DNA of 64,000 nucleotides from positions 372,001 through 436,000 of the forward strand of contig JAEVLN010000028.1 of the NCBI GenBank assembly GCA_018350325.1, given 5' to 3'. Within the stretch, counting starts at the first letter, position 1, and each line of letters opens with the position of its first letter. Origin of the DNA: Globodera rostochiensis. Its lineage: Eukaryota; Nematoda; Chromadorea; Rhabditida; Heteroderidae. Below are positions 31,901-43,900 of this stretch, one piece after another. Position numbers and translations under genes: made by a program. The notes below the pieces were generated by a model. It searched no databases and was not told the DNA's origin. It saw only the letters and a list, made by a program, of their open reading frames with translations.

Positions 31901-34900
31901 GAAATTCAAATGCACTATGTAATAAACCGTGTCAGGACGAAAGGCCAACCGGTCAAAAGGCCACTAAGCCAGAAACAGTCATAATGCCAACCGAGCAATA
32001 TACAGTTGAAAAATACTCTCTAATTGCCGTATATTTTTGTTTCTTATCAATTTCACTAGAGTGGGTAATTAATTATTAGAGGGTGGGTACTTATTAGAAG
32101 GTGGGCAATTAAAAGAGTGAATACGATAAATGTGATTTTTGAAAAAAAATTGAATTTTCGAAAAAATGTTTAATTCGGGTTCGAGGTTGGAATTGGTCGG
32201 AATGGATCCGGGATTCGGATTCTACGCCCTCAAAAACTGCTGCAAATTAACCACCGCACCTCGTCCATGCTCCAGTCACATTTCTTGACATTTTCCAACG
32301 TTTCCTCATCATTTTCACCACCAAACGGTGACAGACCGGACAACAAAATGAACGACAGCACGCCAACACTCCACATGTCCGTGTAAAAGCTTACGTCCTT
32401 ACCGAGCACAACCTCGGGCGACGCAAATTCCGCCGTCCCTAGGAAAAGAGCAAAATTCTGGCAATTTAAGAAAATTCCAAAGATTTCGAGTTTCAATATT
32501 TTCCAAAATTTTCATATGTAGAGTGTACAGTACACACAGTACCCGTGGTGACTTTGACGCTCTTGGACGGGTCCAACTTGGTGGCCAGCCCAAAGTCAAT
32601 CAGTTTCAGTTTGTCCGACTGCTTGGTTTGGAACATGATGTTCTCCGGCTAGAAGTTGAAGAAGTAATGAACAAATTAAGCAGTTCGTTGCGCGCTTACC
32701 TTTAGATCCAAATGCACGTAGGACATCTTAATATGGAATAGGTAAAGCTTATGTTAAAAGTTGAAATTTTATATTTAAAAATTGGCATTTCCATTCATTT
32801 TTTTAATGACTCATTAAAATTGGAGGTGTATGGGTGAAAGTTTAGGAGTAGAAAATTTTTAATTTTCCGTAACTTTTTAGCAATTAAAAATGGGATAATT
32901 TTGTGGGTATTGTTGCACGAGAAAGTCGATGAACAAAATTTGTGGTTTACTATTCAATTTCTGTTTTTTCAATTTGGCACAATGTTCAACCAAAATGTTG
33001 AAAATGCCAATAAGCCGACAAGTGCGCGGTTTCCATGCAAAAAAGCAGTCTCGGCTCGACCTCGTGCATGTGTTGCAGTGCCTCACACACTTGTCGGACA
33101 TAGTTTCGCGACTCTTCTTCACTCATCCGGTTATGCTCACAGCTGACCTTCTCAAACAGTTCGCCACCCGACATAAACTGGAATTTAATTTATATAATAA
33201 AATAACAAATAATTTTTAAATTAAAATCTGCCAGCCTGATTCACCTCGTAGATCATGACCAATTCCTGATCAGTTTCGAACGCGTCATGCAGCGAGATCA
33301 GTGCGGGATGGCGCAGTTCACTCATTGTTCTTTTAGAAAAATCAGTTATCATTTTGAATGGAGTATAATTGCCCCCCTCATTTATGAGGAAAAACAATTT
33401 CTAAAAAAATTGAAAAATATATTTTTAGACTTTGATCAAAAAATTCGAATTTAATATTCGTTTCAACTTCGAACTCCGTGATTGAATAGTGCAAAAATTT
33501 AATATTTTTTCTTATTAATTGTGATAAACAATAATTTTGCGATCATTTTTAAGTTTCTATGCACAAAAATCATTTTGAATGACCTTTAAACAGATCAGAT
33601 CAGTTCTTCCCCGAAAAAAATGCCAAAATACCTACTGTATCTCTTTGCGTACAGTGTCCTTCTCTTGTTCGCCTCCTCTGATCGGCACAAATTTGGCGGC
33701 ATACACATTGCCGGTGCCCTTTTCTACACACCGGTGGACCATGCCAAACGCGCCGTTGCCAATCTCCTCCAGCACAGAGTAGTGCTCGTACACCGAGCCC
33801 TTCTTGATCTCCACCGGCTGAGGCGGGTACTTTTGCCATGGGTCCACCACTTTATGTTAGAAAATTCGCATATTTAGAGCACAGATTTTAGCTTGGAATA
33901 TTTTCAATTTTTGAAATCGGAATATTTCTTTATGTTTTTTGGAAAAAAATAAAAAAATAAATTCTCGGAAGAAAATTTGAATTGCGAGCGGGGTCCGTTT
34001 CCCCTACCCATCGCGTCATAGTTGCCCGTTTGCACTGCCGGAGTTGCAGACCTGCCTCTGATCAGTCTACCCACCTCGTCCACTGAATTTGCACAATTTT
34101 TTAATGTCCGATCACAAATGGACTCCTTTCTCTTCCATCAATCCGTGTGAGCACCGTCGGGATCAAATTATGCTTTATGCATTCTACTTTATGTAGATCC
34201 AAAACCTTCCTGTGAAAGTTCCGGATAATTTTTATTTTTTGCCAAAAAGAGTCCGAAATCTGGCATTCCGGACCCAAAAATGTCCGGGAATCCAGTTTCA
34301 TCCCTGGTCCAAACACCACAACCCCAGCTCCCCCCAAAAATCTGGGCTTAGGCTTGTGGCACATAGATGTTTTGCTTTACCTCCACCACCTCCGCCCCCT
34401 GAAAAATCAACAAAGATCAAAATTTAGAGATTATATTTATTAAATCATTTTCCATGCTTTTTTTTTCGTTTTTCACTTCGCATCCAATGAAATTCCAGGG
34501 CAAATTTGGGGCGTAAATTTTTGGATTGAGAGGCTTTGTGCGAGAGAGCGCGAGAGAAACAGAGAGGACGATAAAGAGTGTGAGGAGTATTGGATGGAGT
34601 CAAGAGAAGAACAACAACAATTCCGAGACATGTCTAACCAAGGGCAGAGTGGCGATCGTTGATCTCTAAAAATCTTGATCATTGCTGATTTTATTAGTTT
34701 GGATTCACAGTTCGTTCACCGAATGTGTGTGCCATAAATGAACCGGTGCTAGAGGCATACAATATTTTAGGCAAAAAATAGAAACTCTCGAGGCATCGGA
34801 TCCCGATCAATAGGATGATTAAAAATGCTGATCTTTGGACGGGCAATAGAGTGGTCACTAGCAAACAAATTCTTTGATTGATTTTGTCAAAAAATAATTT

Positions 34901-37900
34901 TCTGTAAAACAAACACCCTTTTGGACGGTAAAAGGGTGTTTTAACTGAATTTAACAAATTTGAATTCTTCAGATAAACCACACCTTTTCGGACTGTCAAA
35001 GGGTGATCAAAGAATTATTCGCAGATACAGTGACCGACAGATACGATGATTGATTTGATTTGTGATTCCACAGTTAGGGCCAATGGACAGTGAGTGAAAA
35101 TCAATCAAACAGAACGAATTTGGCACTTTGATGGTCGAGAATTGTTGAAAAAATTGGCATTTTTTGGAATGGATCTCGCGCGAACTCTTGTTGGATGGTC
35201 TCGTCAGTGTATTGTGTGTATTGGTGGATCGTATGTTGTTGTTGTGCCTTCTTTGCCTTCCGTGTCCAGAATCGTCGCCATCTCCACCTCCTCATCTCCT
35301 CCTACCTTAACGGAGAGCACAACATAATGACGATGAATGATGACGACGAATGTGTGATGGGACGACGATAAAATTTAAGTTCGAAACAGAGTTTGATTTT
35401 CCGGATCAGAACTGCTGATCAGGGAGGGGCTAAAAAACCCTAAAATCGAAAAATTGGTTCGGTTCCTGCCCCGATCACATTCAAACTCCGTAATTTCTGT
35501 CATATATTAAAAGCAAATGGCTTTTGCTTGGCCAGAGAGAGAAAGAGAGAGAAGAAAGGAAGGCTTCCCAACACCAAAGAAAAGCATATTAAACAACGAG
35601 GACAAAAAGGAGCAAAATTAAAAAAGAAATAAGCAAAGGTTCACCAACACCACCAATCAATCCAATCACCAACGAGACCATCACCATGAAAAACGAAAAA
35701 AATATGCCCAAAATTGATAATTCAATGTTAATCATTATTATTATTATTAATATCACCATAGGGTATTTTTGGGGTTAATAATATTGTATAAAAATAATAG
35801 AGAAAAAACCTGTATGCACTCTGTAGACAGGAAAAGTGCAGGCTGTATACAAACAGGTACAGGTCCTAACTCTAATAAATAAGTTACTTTTGTTACAAAG
35901 GATAACCGCAAAAAAGTCGAAAAATTATTTTTAAAACACCATAAGCCAAACACAAATAAATGCAAATTTAAAAAAAGATTGGTTAATGCCCAGAAAGTTA
36001 CACGCCTCGGCAAGAAGTTTGCATGATCCATGATGATCAAAACCAAAGCATGGCCAAAACATTGTGGATCGTGTAAACAGAGCTTTTTTTTTTGTTAATG
36101 TTACTCTCTCTGGCCTAGAGATATATGATTGTTTTTATCTTGCATTCGGTTTTATGCGGGCATGGGAGGTGCAGGGGTAACACACGGTCATCGCCGGCTG
36201 CTGAATGTGGTTAGTCGAGGGGACGGGCTACGACTGTGCCTGCCCATCACATAGCCGAGCGTGCCGCCCGCTGTTGTCAAGCTGTTGCTGCTGGACACCG
36301 CCAGCGTTGAGGAGGCGGAATGGTGGTGGTGGTAAGAGGAGGAGCGGATGGCGGAGGAGGTGGGGCCCACAAATGCCAACGATGCGGCGGAGGGGGACGG
36401 GGACAAGCCGCCCGACGACGGGGACCGGGATCCGCCGCCGCCAACAATCTCGACCGTGCTCAACAGCATGCGGTCCGCGGTGAACGTCGTGTCCACCACG
36501 CGCCGCCGCTTCACCAATTCCGTTGATGACGCACCTTCGTACGGTGCCCGACGTATCCGCGACTCCGGAATTGTGCCTGAAGGGAGAAGGGGATTGGTAA
36601 AAATTAGAGTCCAGACTAGAGAATCAATCGATGGATCAAGAATCTCGATAAATCTCGGTCGTCACCAATTTTGTCGATCAAGGTTTCAATCGAAAATCTC
36701 AAAGGTTTTGGTAAAATTTTGGCGATCGAGATTTCGATCAAAAATCTCGATCGGTCCGTGCTCTTGTAAAAATAAAGGGTAAAAATTTCAACAAATTCAC
36801 ATGGTTGGGTTGGTTCACAGGGCTCCGAGACGCCATGTTTGTTCTCGGCTGAGATGCGGAACTCGTACGACTGCTTGGCCTTCAGGCCTTCAACGGTCAG
36901 GTAGCAAAAGCGCGACCGGGCACACTGTTGCCATTGTCCGCCCGATTCACGCTTTTCCACAATGTAACTGACAAATTTTGATGAGCATTTTTTATTTTTG
37001 ATTGGAAGGGATTTTTAAAAAATTTCCACAATTAGGGATCATCCTAATTGCAAATTTCGATCTTCCCCTTTTTTTTTTGTTGCAAAAATTGATGGAAAAT
37101 GGCTAATTTTCCCCATGGCGCTCACTTGGTCACCAGTGCGCCTCCGTCTGAAAAAATAAAAATTATCTGGCGGCGCCCAAAAAATTTGTTGTATATTAAA
37201 TTAACCGAGTGCTGGTGGTTTCCAAGACAGAATAGCGGCCTCGTCCAGCACATTTTCCACAACGGGGAAACGCTTAAAAACGAGGGGATGAAGACCATTT
37301 TGTTTTTTAAAATTTAAATTTAAAATGAATTAGGGCCAAAAAATATTTTAGAGTAAAATATCTGCCGCGCGGACAAAACACCGACTCTCACAAAAAATAG
37401 ACAAAACACCGACTCCTCTAAAAAGGGACAGGTCGGGGTTTTTTCGTGGCACACAAAATCACTGGTAATCATGGAGTCAAACCGGCTGCTCTGGTTTGTC
37501 CATGACGGTCAGCTTGAGCACCGCCGTATCAGTGCCGACATTGTTGGCAACATGCAGACGGTAGTCACCGGCATCCGCTCGCGTGGCACCCGAAATCCGC
37601 AACGAGACGGTCCTGTGAAGATAAAGCAATTTTGATCAATCAATCTAATAAATATGGTTGATATGATCAGTGCTTTTTTGAAGCATTCTGGTAACATCAA
37701 AATTAAAATTCGGAAATAATGTTGTTTTACCAAGGTTCTCTGATCATTATTTATACATTATTTAAATTCTGATCACTTCTTAGGCCTTGCACAAAAAAGT
37801 TAGACTCACTTCTCGTCAACGAGAATTGCATAGCGTCCGCCGTTCTCAATTTGCTTGTCACCATGATGCCATGTGGCGTTCACCACCGGGTACGCCTTGT

Positions 37901-40900
37901 ACGGCACGCGGAATTCGATGCTGTGTTCCGCGTCGGCCTCAAGCCCTTGGGCAGTAAAGTACTTTGGCGGCACAAACAGTCGCGGTTTCGCTAAAACAGA
38001 AAGTAAAAGGTCGGGAGTGTTTGAACGTGATACAAGTTAATTTTCCGAACCTTAAAGCCTAGGCTAATTGAATTAAAAGCTTGATCCAAAATTTTTTTTT
38101 CTTGATCATTGATCACTCACTGCTCAGCTTCAGCTGTGCCCTGGTTGATCGAGTGCCAAACTGGTTGGTGGCCCTGCAAGTGTACTCGTCCTCGTCCTCT
38201 GCATGCAAATTGTTCACAATGCAGACCTTTAGAAATTTTGGAAATTTTACCAAAACAAAAAAAAGTGGGTGAAGATGATTAGGGGGACACCTGTTTGTTG
38301 CCTTTGTCAATCAGTGTGCATTTGGCTGTGTCCACCAGCTCTTTGCTGCCCCGGTACCATTGAATGTCGGGCTTTGGCGATCCTCCAATTTCGCATTCAA
38401 ATGTCACTGTGCCGCCGGTGCTTCCGGCCTGATCCCTCAGGGCACTGATCACCTCGGGCGCTTGGCCCTTGGCTGCCGGCTTGAACACATAGTCTTCGCT
38501 GAAATAAATGGGGGAAAACAATTTAAATTAAGGGATTACAAAATAAATAAATTAACAAAAATTAAAATTTTATTTTTTGTTTACATACATTAGAGCAGGC
38601 TCAGAATCGCCGGCATCGTTGACGGCAATGATGCGGAATGAGTATTTGCGTCCGTCGATCAGATTTGTGACGCTCAGCGATGTGGACGGGGATGGCGCTT
38701 GTGTACACTTTTGCCAGTAATCTGCAATTTTCAAAACGGGTTTTTGGTTTTTTTAGTTTGGTCTACCGCAGCGAATACTAAAGGACAGTTCTTGAAAAGG
38801 GCTACCTTTGTTTTTAACAGTTGGAAATATCCTTATTTTCAAGAATGCCCCTGAAAATTAAATTGGCGTGAGTGTTGAAAATTGGCATTTTAATGGGAAA
38901 ATCATGATTGGCCAGTTTCGTTATGTGCTTGAAATCAAATTTTGTCCTTGAAACTAGCCATGACAAGATGGGAGCCCTGAATTAACCGAATATGTGCTCA
39001 CCGGTCCCCTCCTCTTTCTTCTCCACCATGTAGCCCCGTAGGCGTCCGCCCCCGTCACGTTCGGGCCGCTGCCAGGACAGCACCGCGTAATCCCAGCCAA
39101 CATCGACGACGCCCGACAGTGCCGGTGGGGACGGCACGCCGAACGGTAACCGTGCCACAATTGGCTTCTCCGACAACAGCGGAGGGCCCTGGCCGTTGGT
39201 GTTGCAAGCGCTGACTCTAAAGTCGTATTCATGTCCGCTGAACAGTCCGGCCACGATGAAGGACAGCTCGCGGACCGCGGATGCCACAACAACCTTTGCG
39301 GAGAAAAGTGAAATGAATAAATGGGTTGCCAGAATTTGAAGGCCTACCCATGTGTCTTGGTCCTCGCCAAGGCCGGCTGCGCCACGGCCCAGGTCCCGCT
39401 TTTCCAACACGTAGTTGGTGATGCGGCTGCCGCCGTCACTTTTAGATTAAAAAAACAATTTAGAACAAAAAATCGAAGAATTTAATAGACAATTACTGTG
39501 CAGGTGGGCGCCATGACACTGTCTTAAAAATTAATTTTAAAAAGGATTTTTACAATATATAAAATTGTTAGAAAAACGGACCGCTTGATGTTCGCCAATG
39601 TCCGTGATTTGCAGCGGTCCTTCCGGCACGGACGGCAAGCCGGAGACGTTCAGCCAGAACGCGGTGCTGGCCTCGCCCGACTCGTTCTGGATGTGGTATT
39701 CGTAGCGACCTGCCTCGTAGGCGTGCAGCTCCGGAATGGTCAACAGAATGTGGTCATCAAAGTCCACCCAGCGGATGTTCGGCGCGTCCGGGCTCACCTC
39801 AAGAAGAAAGAACGGAATTTTTATTAATTCTTGAGATTCTTTTTTAAAAAAGCAAAGCCTATTTGTTTCCAACATTCACTAATTTGTATTTTTTCATTGG
39901 TTCTGAATAAATTTTGAAAATTATTATGGCACAGTGCCAATTCAAATTTTCATTCATTCCCGGTTCACCTCAACGCCGTTCAGCAACAGTCGATGAGTGA
40001 ACGGAGGGGAGCCGGAAAAGTAGATTTTGATGCGTACCTGTGGCAAAGAATTTTGTTTTCAATATTTTAATTAATTATATTTTATAAATTGATTAAAACT
40101 TGCCATGTCTCGCTCGGGATGGACCGCATTCGGCACTTGCTTTTCCAACACAGGAGGCGCCTGCACATTTAATACCGCCGTGGCTGTTTCTGTGCCGAAC
40201 ACGTTGGACACCTCGCATGTGTAGTCGCCACCATCAATGTCCCAGACTTCCTTAATTGATTTTGTGTTGACCCAAAAGTATTCAATTAACATAAAACATT
40301 AAAATCGATCGATCCCCAAGTCCTCCCCCACCTTGATGATCAACTTGAACTGGCCCTCCCCGTTGTCCTCCACGCGGTAGCGCGCTCCGTCCGGAATCTC
40401 GCGTCCGTTGCGCAACCACCGGGCGGTCGGCTGCGGTCGGCCAACCGCTTCGCAGGTGAACACGGCGCGTTTGTTGTACGGACATGTGACGTCCTCGGGT
40501 TTGACGACAATGGTCGGACGGCCGCCCGCTGTCGCCTGGATTTTGATGGGCGACGTGGGCAACGACGGCGGTCCACGCCCATGCGCATTGAGTGCAATCA
40601 CGCGGAACTAAAAATTGTTTTTCAATTAGTAATTTTACAATTTTTTTGTTTGTTTTGTTTTATACTTCGTAATCGTGGTACTCGCGCAGTCCGGGCACCG
40701 TGAACTCAGTCAACGGGCACTAAAAAATATGAGGAATATTGTACATTAAGGGTTTAGACAAATTTTATTCATTTTTGAAACATTATTGTGTCGTGTCCAA
40801 TGTTAATGGTACCTACCGTATCCGGGGTTGCCATCTCCCACTGTTGGTGACCGTACTCTCGCTTCTCCACCACGTAGCCCTTTAGCTTGGAGCCGCCATC

Positions 40901-43900
40901 TTCAATGATTTAAAAAAATTTTTTGACGGAAATATATATTTATTGAACCTTCCGCGGGCGGTTGCCAGGTGAGCGTCACCCAATTGGGTCCTTAATTTGA
41001 TATTTGGTAAGTTTGTTTTTTATTTTAACTTTTTTGGCATTAAACAAACAATAAATAGGCAAAAATGTTTTCAGCTTAAAAATGTGGCAAATTTACCGAT
41101 TGACTGCGCATGCAGTTGGATGGGCGGGCCCGGCGGTCCGTACCGCTGGCGCAACTGCACACGGTCCGATGGCGGGGACGGCTTGCTCCAGCCCGCTGCA
41201 TTTTTGGCCACAACGCGGAACTCGTACTCGCCTGAAAATGTGCAGACGAGGTTCACAAACACCCACACAAAATAAACTTCTTAAGATTAAAGCATTCAAA
41301 ATTTTTTTGAATATAACAAAAAATAACAACTCGCCAAGATCACGTAGATTTTGAGCTTTAAAGTGGGTCGACTCAATCAGGAACTTGTTACAGGTGACCT
41401 AAAGCATAAAAAAATGCACTACACTAGACGAGGAAAAGCTAGTGGAAACTTGATGAAGAGATCAATCAATCAATCAATCAATCAAATATTCATCATTCTG
41501 ATCAGAAAAATCGGGCTCCCCGACCGAATCCCTCCTTTCAGATTGGAAACTACAAAAACCAGGCGCTGAAATTTTAATGTTTTGAAATATTCTTGATCAA
41601 CCCTGGTCGAGAATCTTGATACCACTAAACCCAAACACATCCTGATCAGTACACCAATCGCGATCACTCTTTGACCGGTGTGAATTTTGGGCCATTGGTA
41701 AATTCAGGTCATCATTTTCAAAATCCTTAATCAAAGCACACAGAACCCACCCATTTGTGTGAGTGTTGATCCCTGTATTGGAGGTTGTAGCCGAGAATTT
41801 TTGATCCTCCATTAGCCGGCGGCTCCCACTCCAGCTCGGCCCAGGTGCGGTCAAAGTCGCGCACCACCGGCTTGTCCGGTTGGCTTGGCACTGAGAACTG
41901 GTACTTGGCCACAATTGGTTCAGGCAACTCCAGCGGATCGGACAGCCCGTACTGGTTCTCGGCCAGCACTCGGAATTTGTAGCGTTCATTCTCCACCAGT
42001 CCGGACACCTGTCCGTGTTTAACTGTTCACATTTTCTGATTCAAAAAAACTGACAAGTGTGTGCGTGTTGCGCACAAATGAGCTGAGTCGCTCCCAGTTC
42101 TCGGCACCCGGCCCAAGCCGGCACTTTTCGATCACATAGTTGGTCACCGGCGCGCCGCCGTCGTCCGCTTAAAATGTTATTTTGATCATTTTTTGGGCCC
42201 GGACTTCCGGTTTGTTGACATTTTTTTTGCGTCCGGTTACATCCCTGACACCCACCCAAAGTGCGGGGCTATGCCTGGTTGGTGTGATTAAAAAGAATAA
42301 AAATTTGGATCCCCGGAGGGGGTAAAGGTGCCCCCAGGCAAAAGGAAAATTTTTATGAATTTATTAAAAAGGGGAAGGGGGCGGGGATCGGACGAGAAAA
42401 TTGTGATGCGCAGAGTGCAGATACATCTATTTGTAAACCTTACCGGGCAGTTTCCATGCCAAACGGCACGATTCGGGACAAATGTCGTCCACCTCCAACG
42501 GACCCTCGGGCGGCGATGGACGGTCGACCACCTTTAAGCGCAAGTCCACCGAGTCCGAGCCGAGATCATTTTCAATGCGAATGGCATATGTGCCGGTGTC
42601 CGACCGCTCACATTTTTGATAGCTCAGCTGCGTGAGGAAATCTAAACGGGCACAATTTTTGTATCGAATTCGGTAAACGATTTTTGAAATATATATATTA
42701 TGTCGGTGTATTATTTGAATTATAATTATTCGAATTTTCCTAGTAAAATTTGAAAATATTCAAATAATACGAGGAGTAGGTGTAGTATAATTTCAATTTT
42801 GAAACACTCTTTTTTCAAGAAAAAATATAGAAACAATAAAGAAAAATGGGATTTTCAAATTTTTTTACTGAGTATAAAAATAATTTTATATTCAAATTAT
42901 CTACACCTATTCCTCGTATTATTTGAATATTCAAATTCTACTAAAACATTCGAATAATCCTAACATTCAATATACGCCGACATATGTGTAATACCATTTA
43001 TCAATCAAAAAAATATCGCAAAACAAGACCCAGAGAAGGAAAAGCTCAAAATATTATATTTTTAATAGAAACACTGCCAATTCAAATTAGTAATTAAAAA
43101 GTTGTGCCTACCGTTGCTCTCCACCTCAGCGCGCGGGTCTGCACGAATTTCCAACGGCACACCGTTCTTGCTCCATGTGACCTCCGGGCGTGGGCTGGCC
43201 GCGTAGGGCACAAGCAGTTTGACCGGCTCGCCCACCAACACTGTCATGTCGCGCGCCAGCATGCCCATTGTGATCAAAGGTTTGCATGCAGACGGTGCCG
43301 CGACAATTGGCACCGAGTTCTCGCTCCACTCGCTTTGGCCAGCCGCGTTCAGTGCCGCGACACGGAACTCGTACGTGCGCTGCGGCTGCACTCCGGTCAC
43401 CTTAAGCAATGGTAATGTTTACAAAAGCCTTACAAATAGAGAGTATAACAATCTCGGATCTCGAGTAAAAATAATCGATAATTAGTTCAATCTCGACTCT
43501 AGAAATTTATGATCATAATGTGCTCACTTTGCATCGCGTGTCCAGTACATTTCCGAACACCGCCTTCTCCCACGGTGCGTTAGTGCCATGTTCACGCTTC
43601 TCCAGCACATATCCAGTGATCGGAGCACCTCCATCTGTCAGCGGGCGCGACCATTGCAACGTTATGGAATCGTATGCGGTGTGCAGCGGTTCCGGAGCGC
43701 CTGGCGGTCCCGGCACGTCAAAGGGCGCCTTGGACAGAAGTGGCTCGTCCGCGTCCAACGGCTCGCCCACGCCAAATTGGTTCTCCGCACGCACGCGAAA
43801 CTCGTAGCGTTCGCCGCTGGTCAGTCCACGCACGCGCAACGACAGTCCGGCAGGCGCGCCAACGCGTTCCCAGTCGCCTCCGCGTGCCGACTTGCGCTCC

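Noticed and set aside
31415..31948. One continuous 177-codon frame through the last kinase exon
   Set aside because: Only the middle (about residues 50-120) is kinase sequence. The ends run into introns, so the frame length is fortuitous.
34910..35010. Imperfect inverted motif acacccttttggac / gactgtcaaagggtg as a MITE
   Set aside because: The match is short, there is no target duplication, and the spacing is irregular. Not enough to call.
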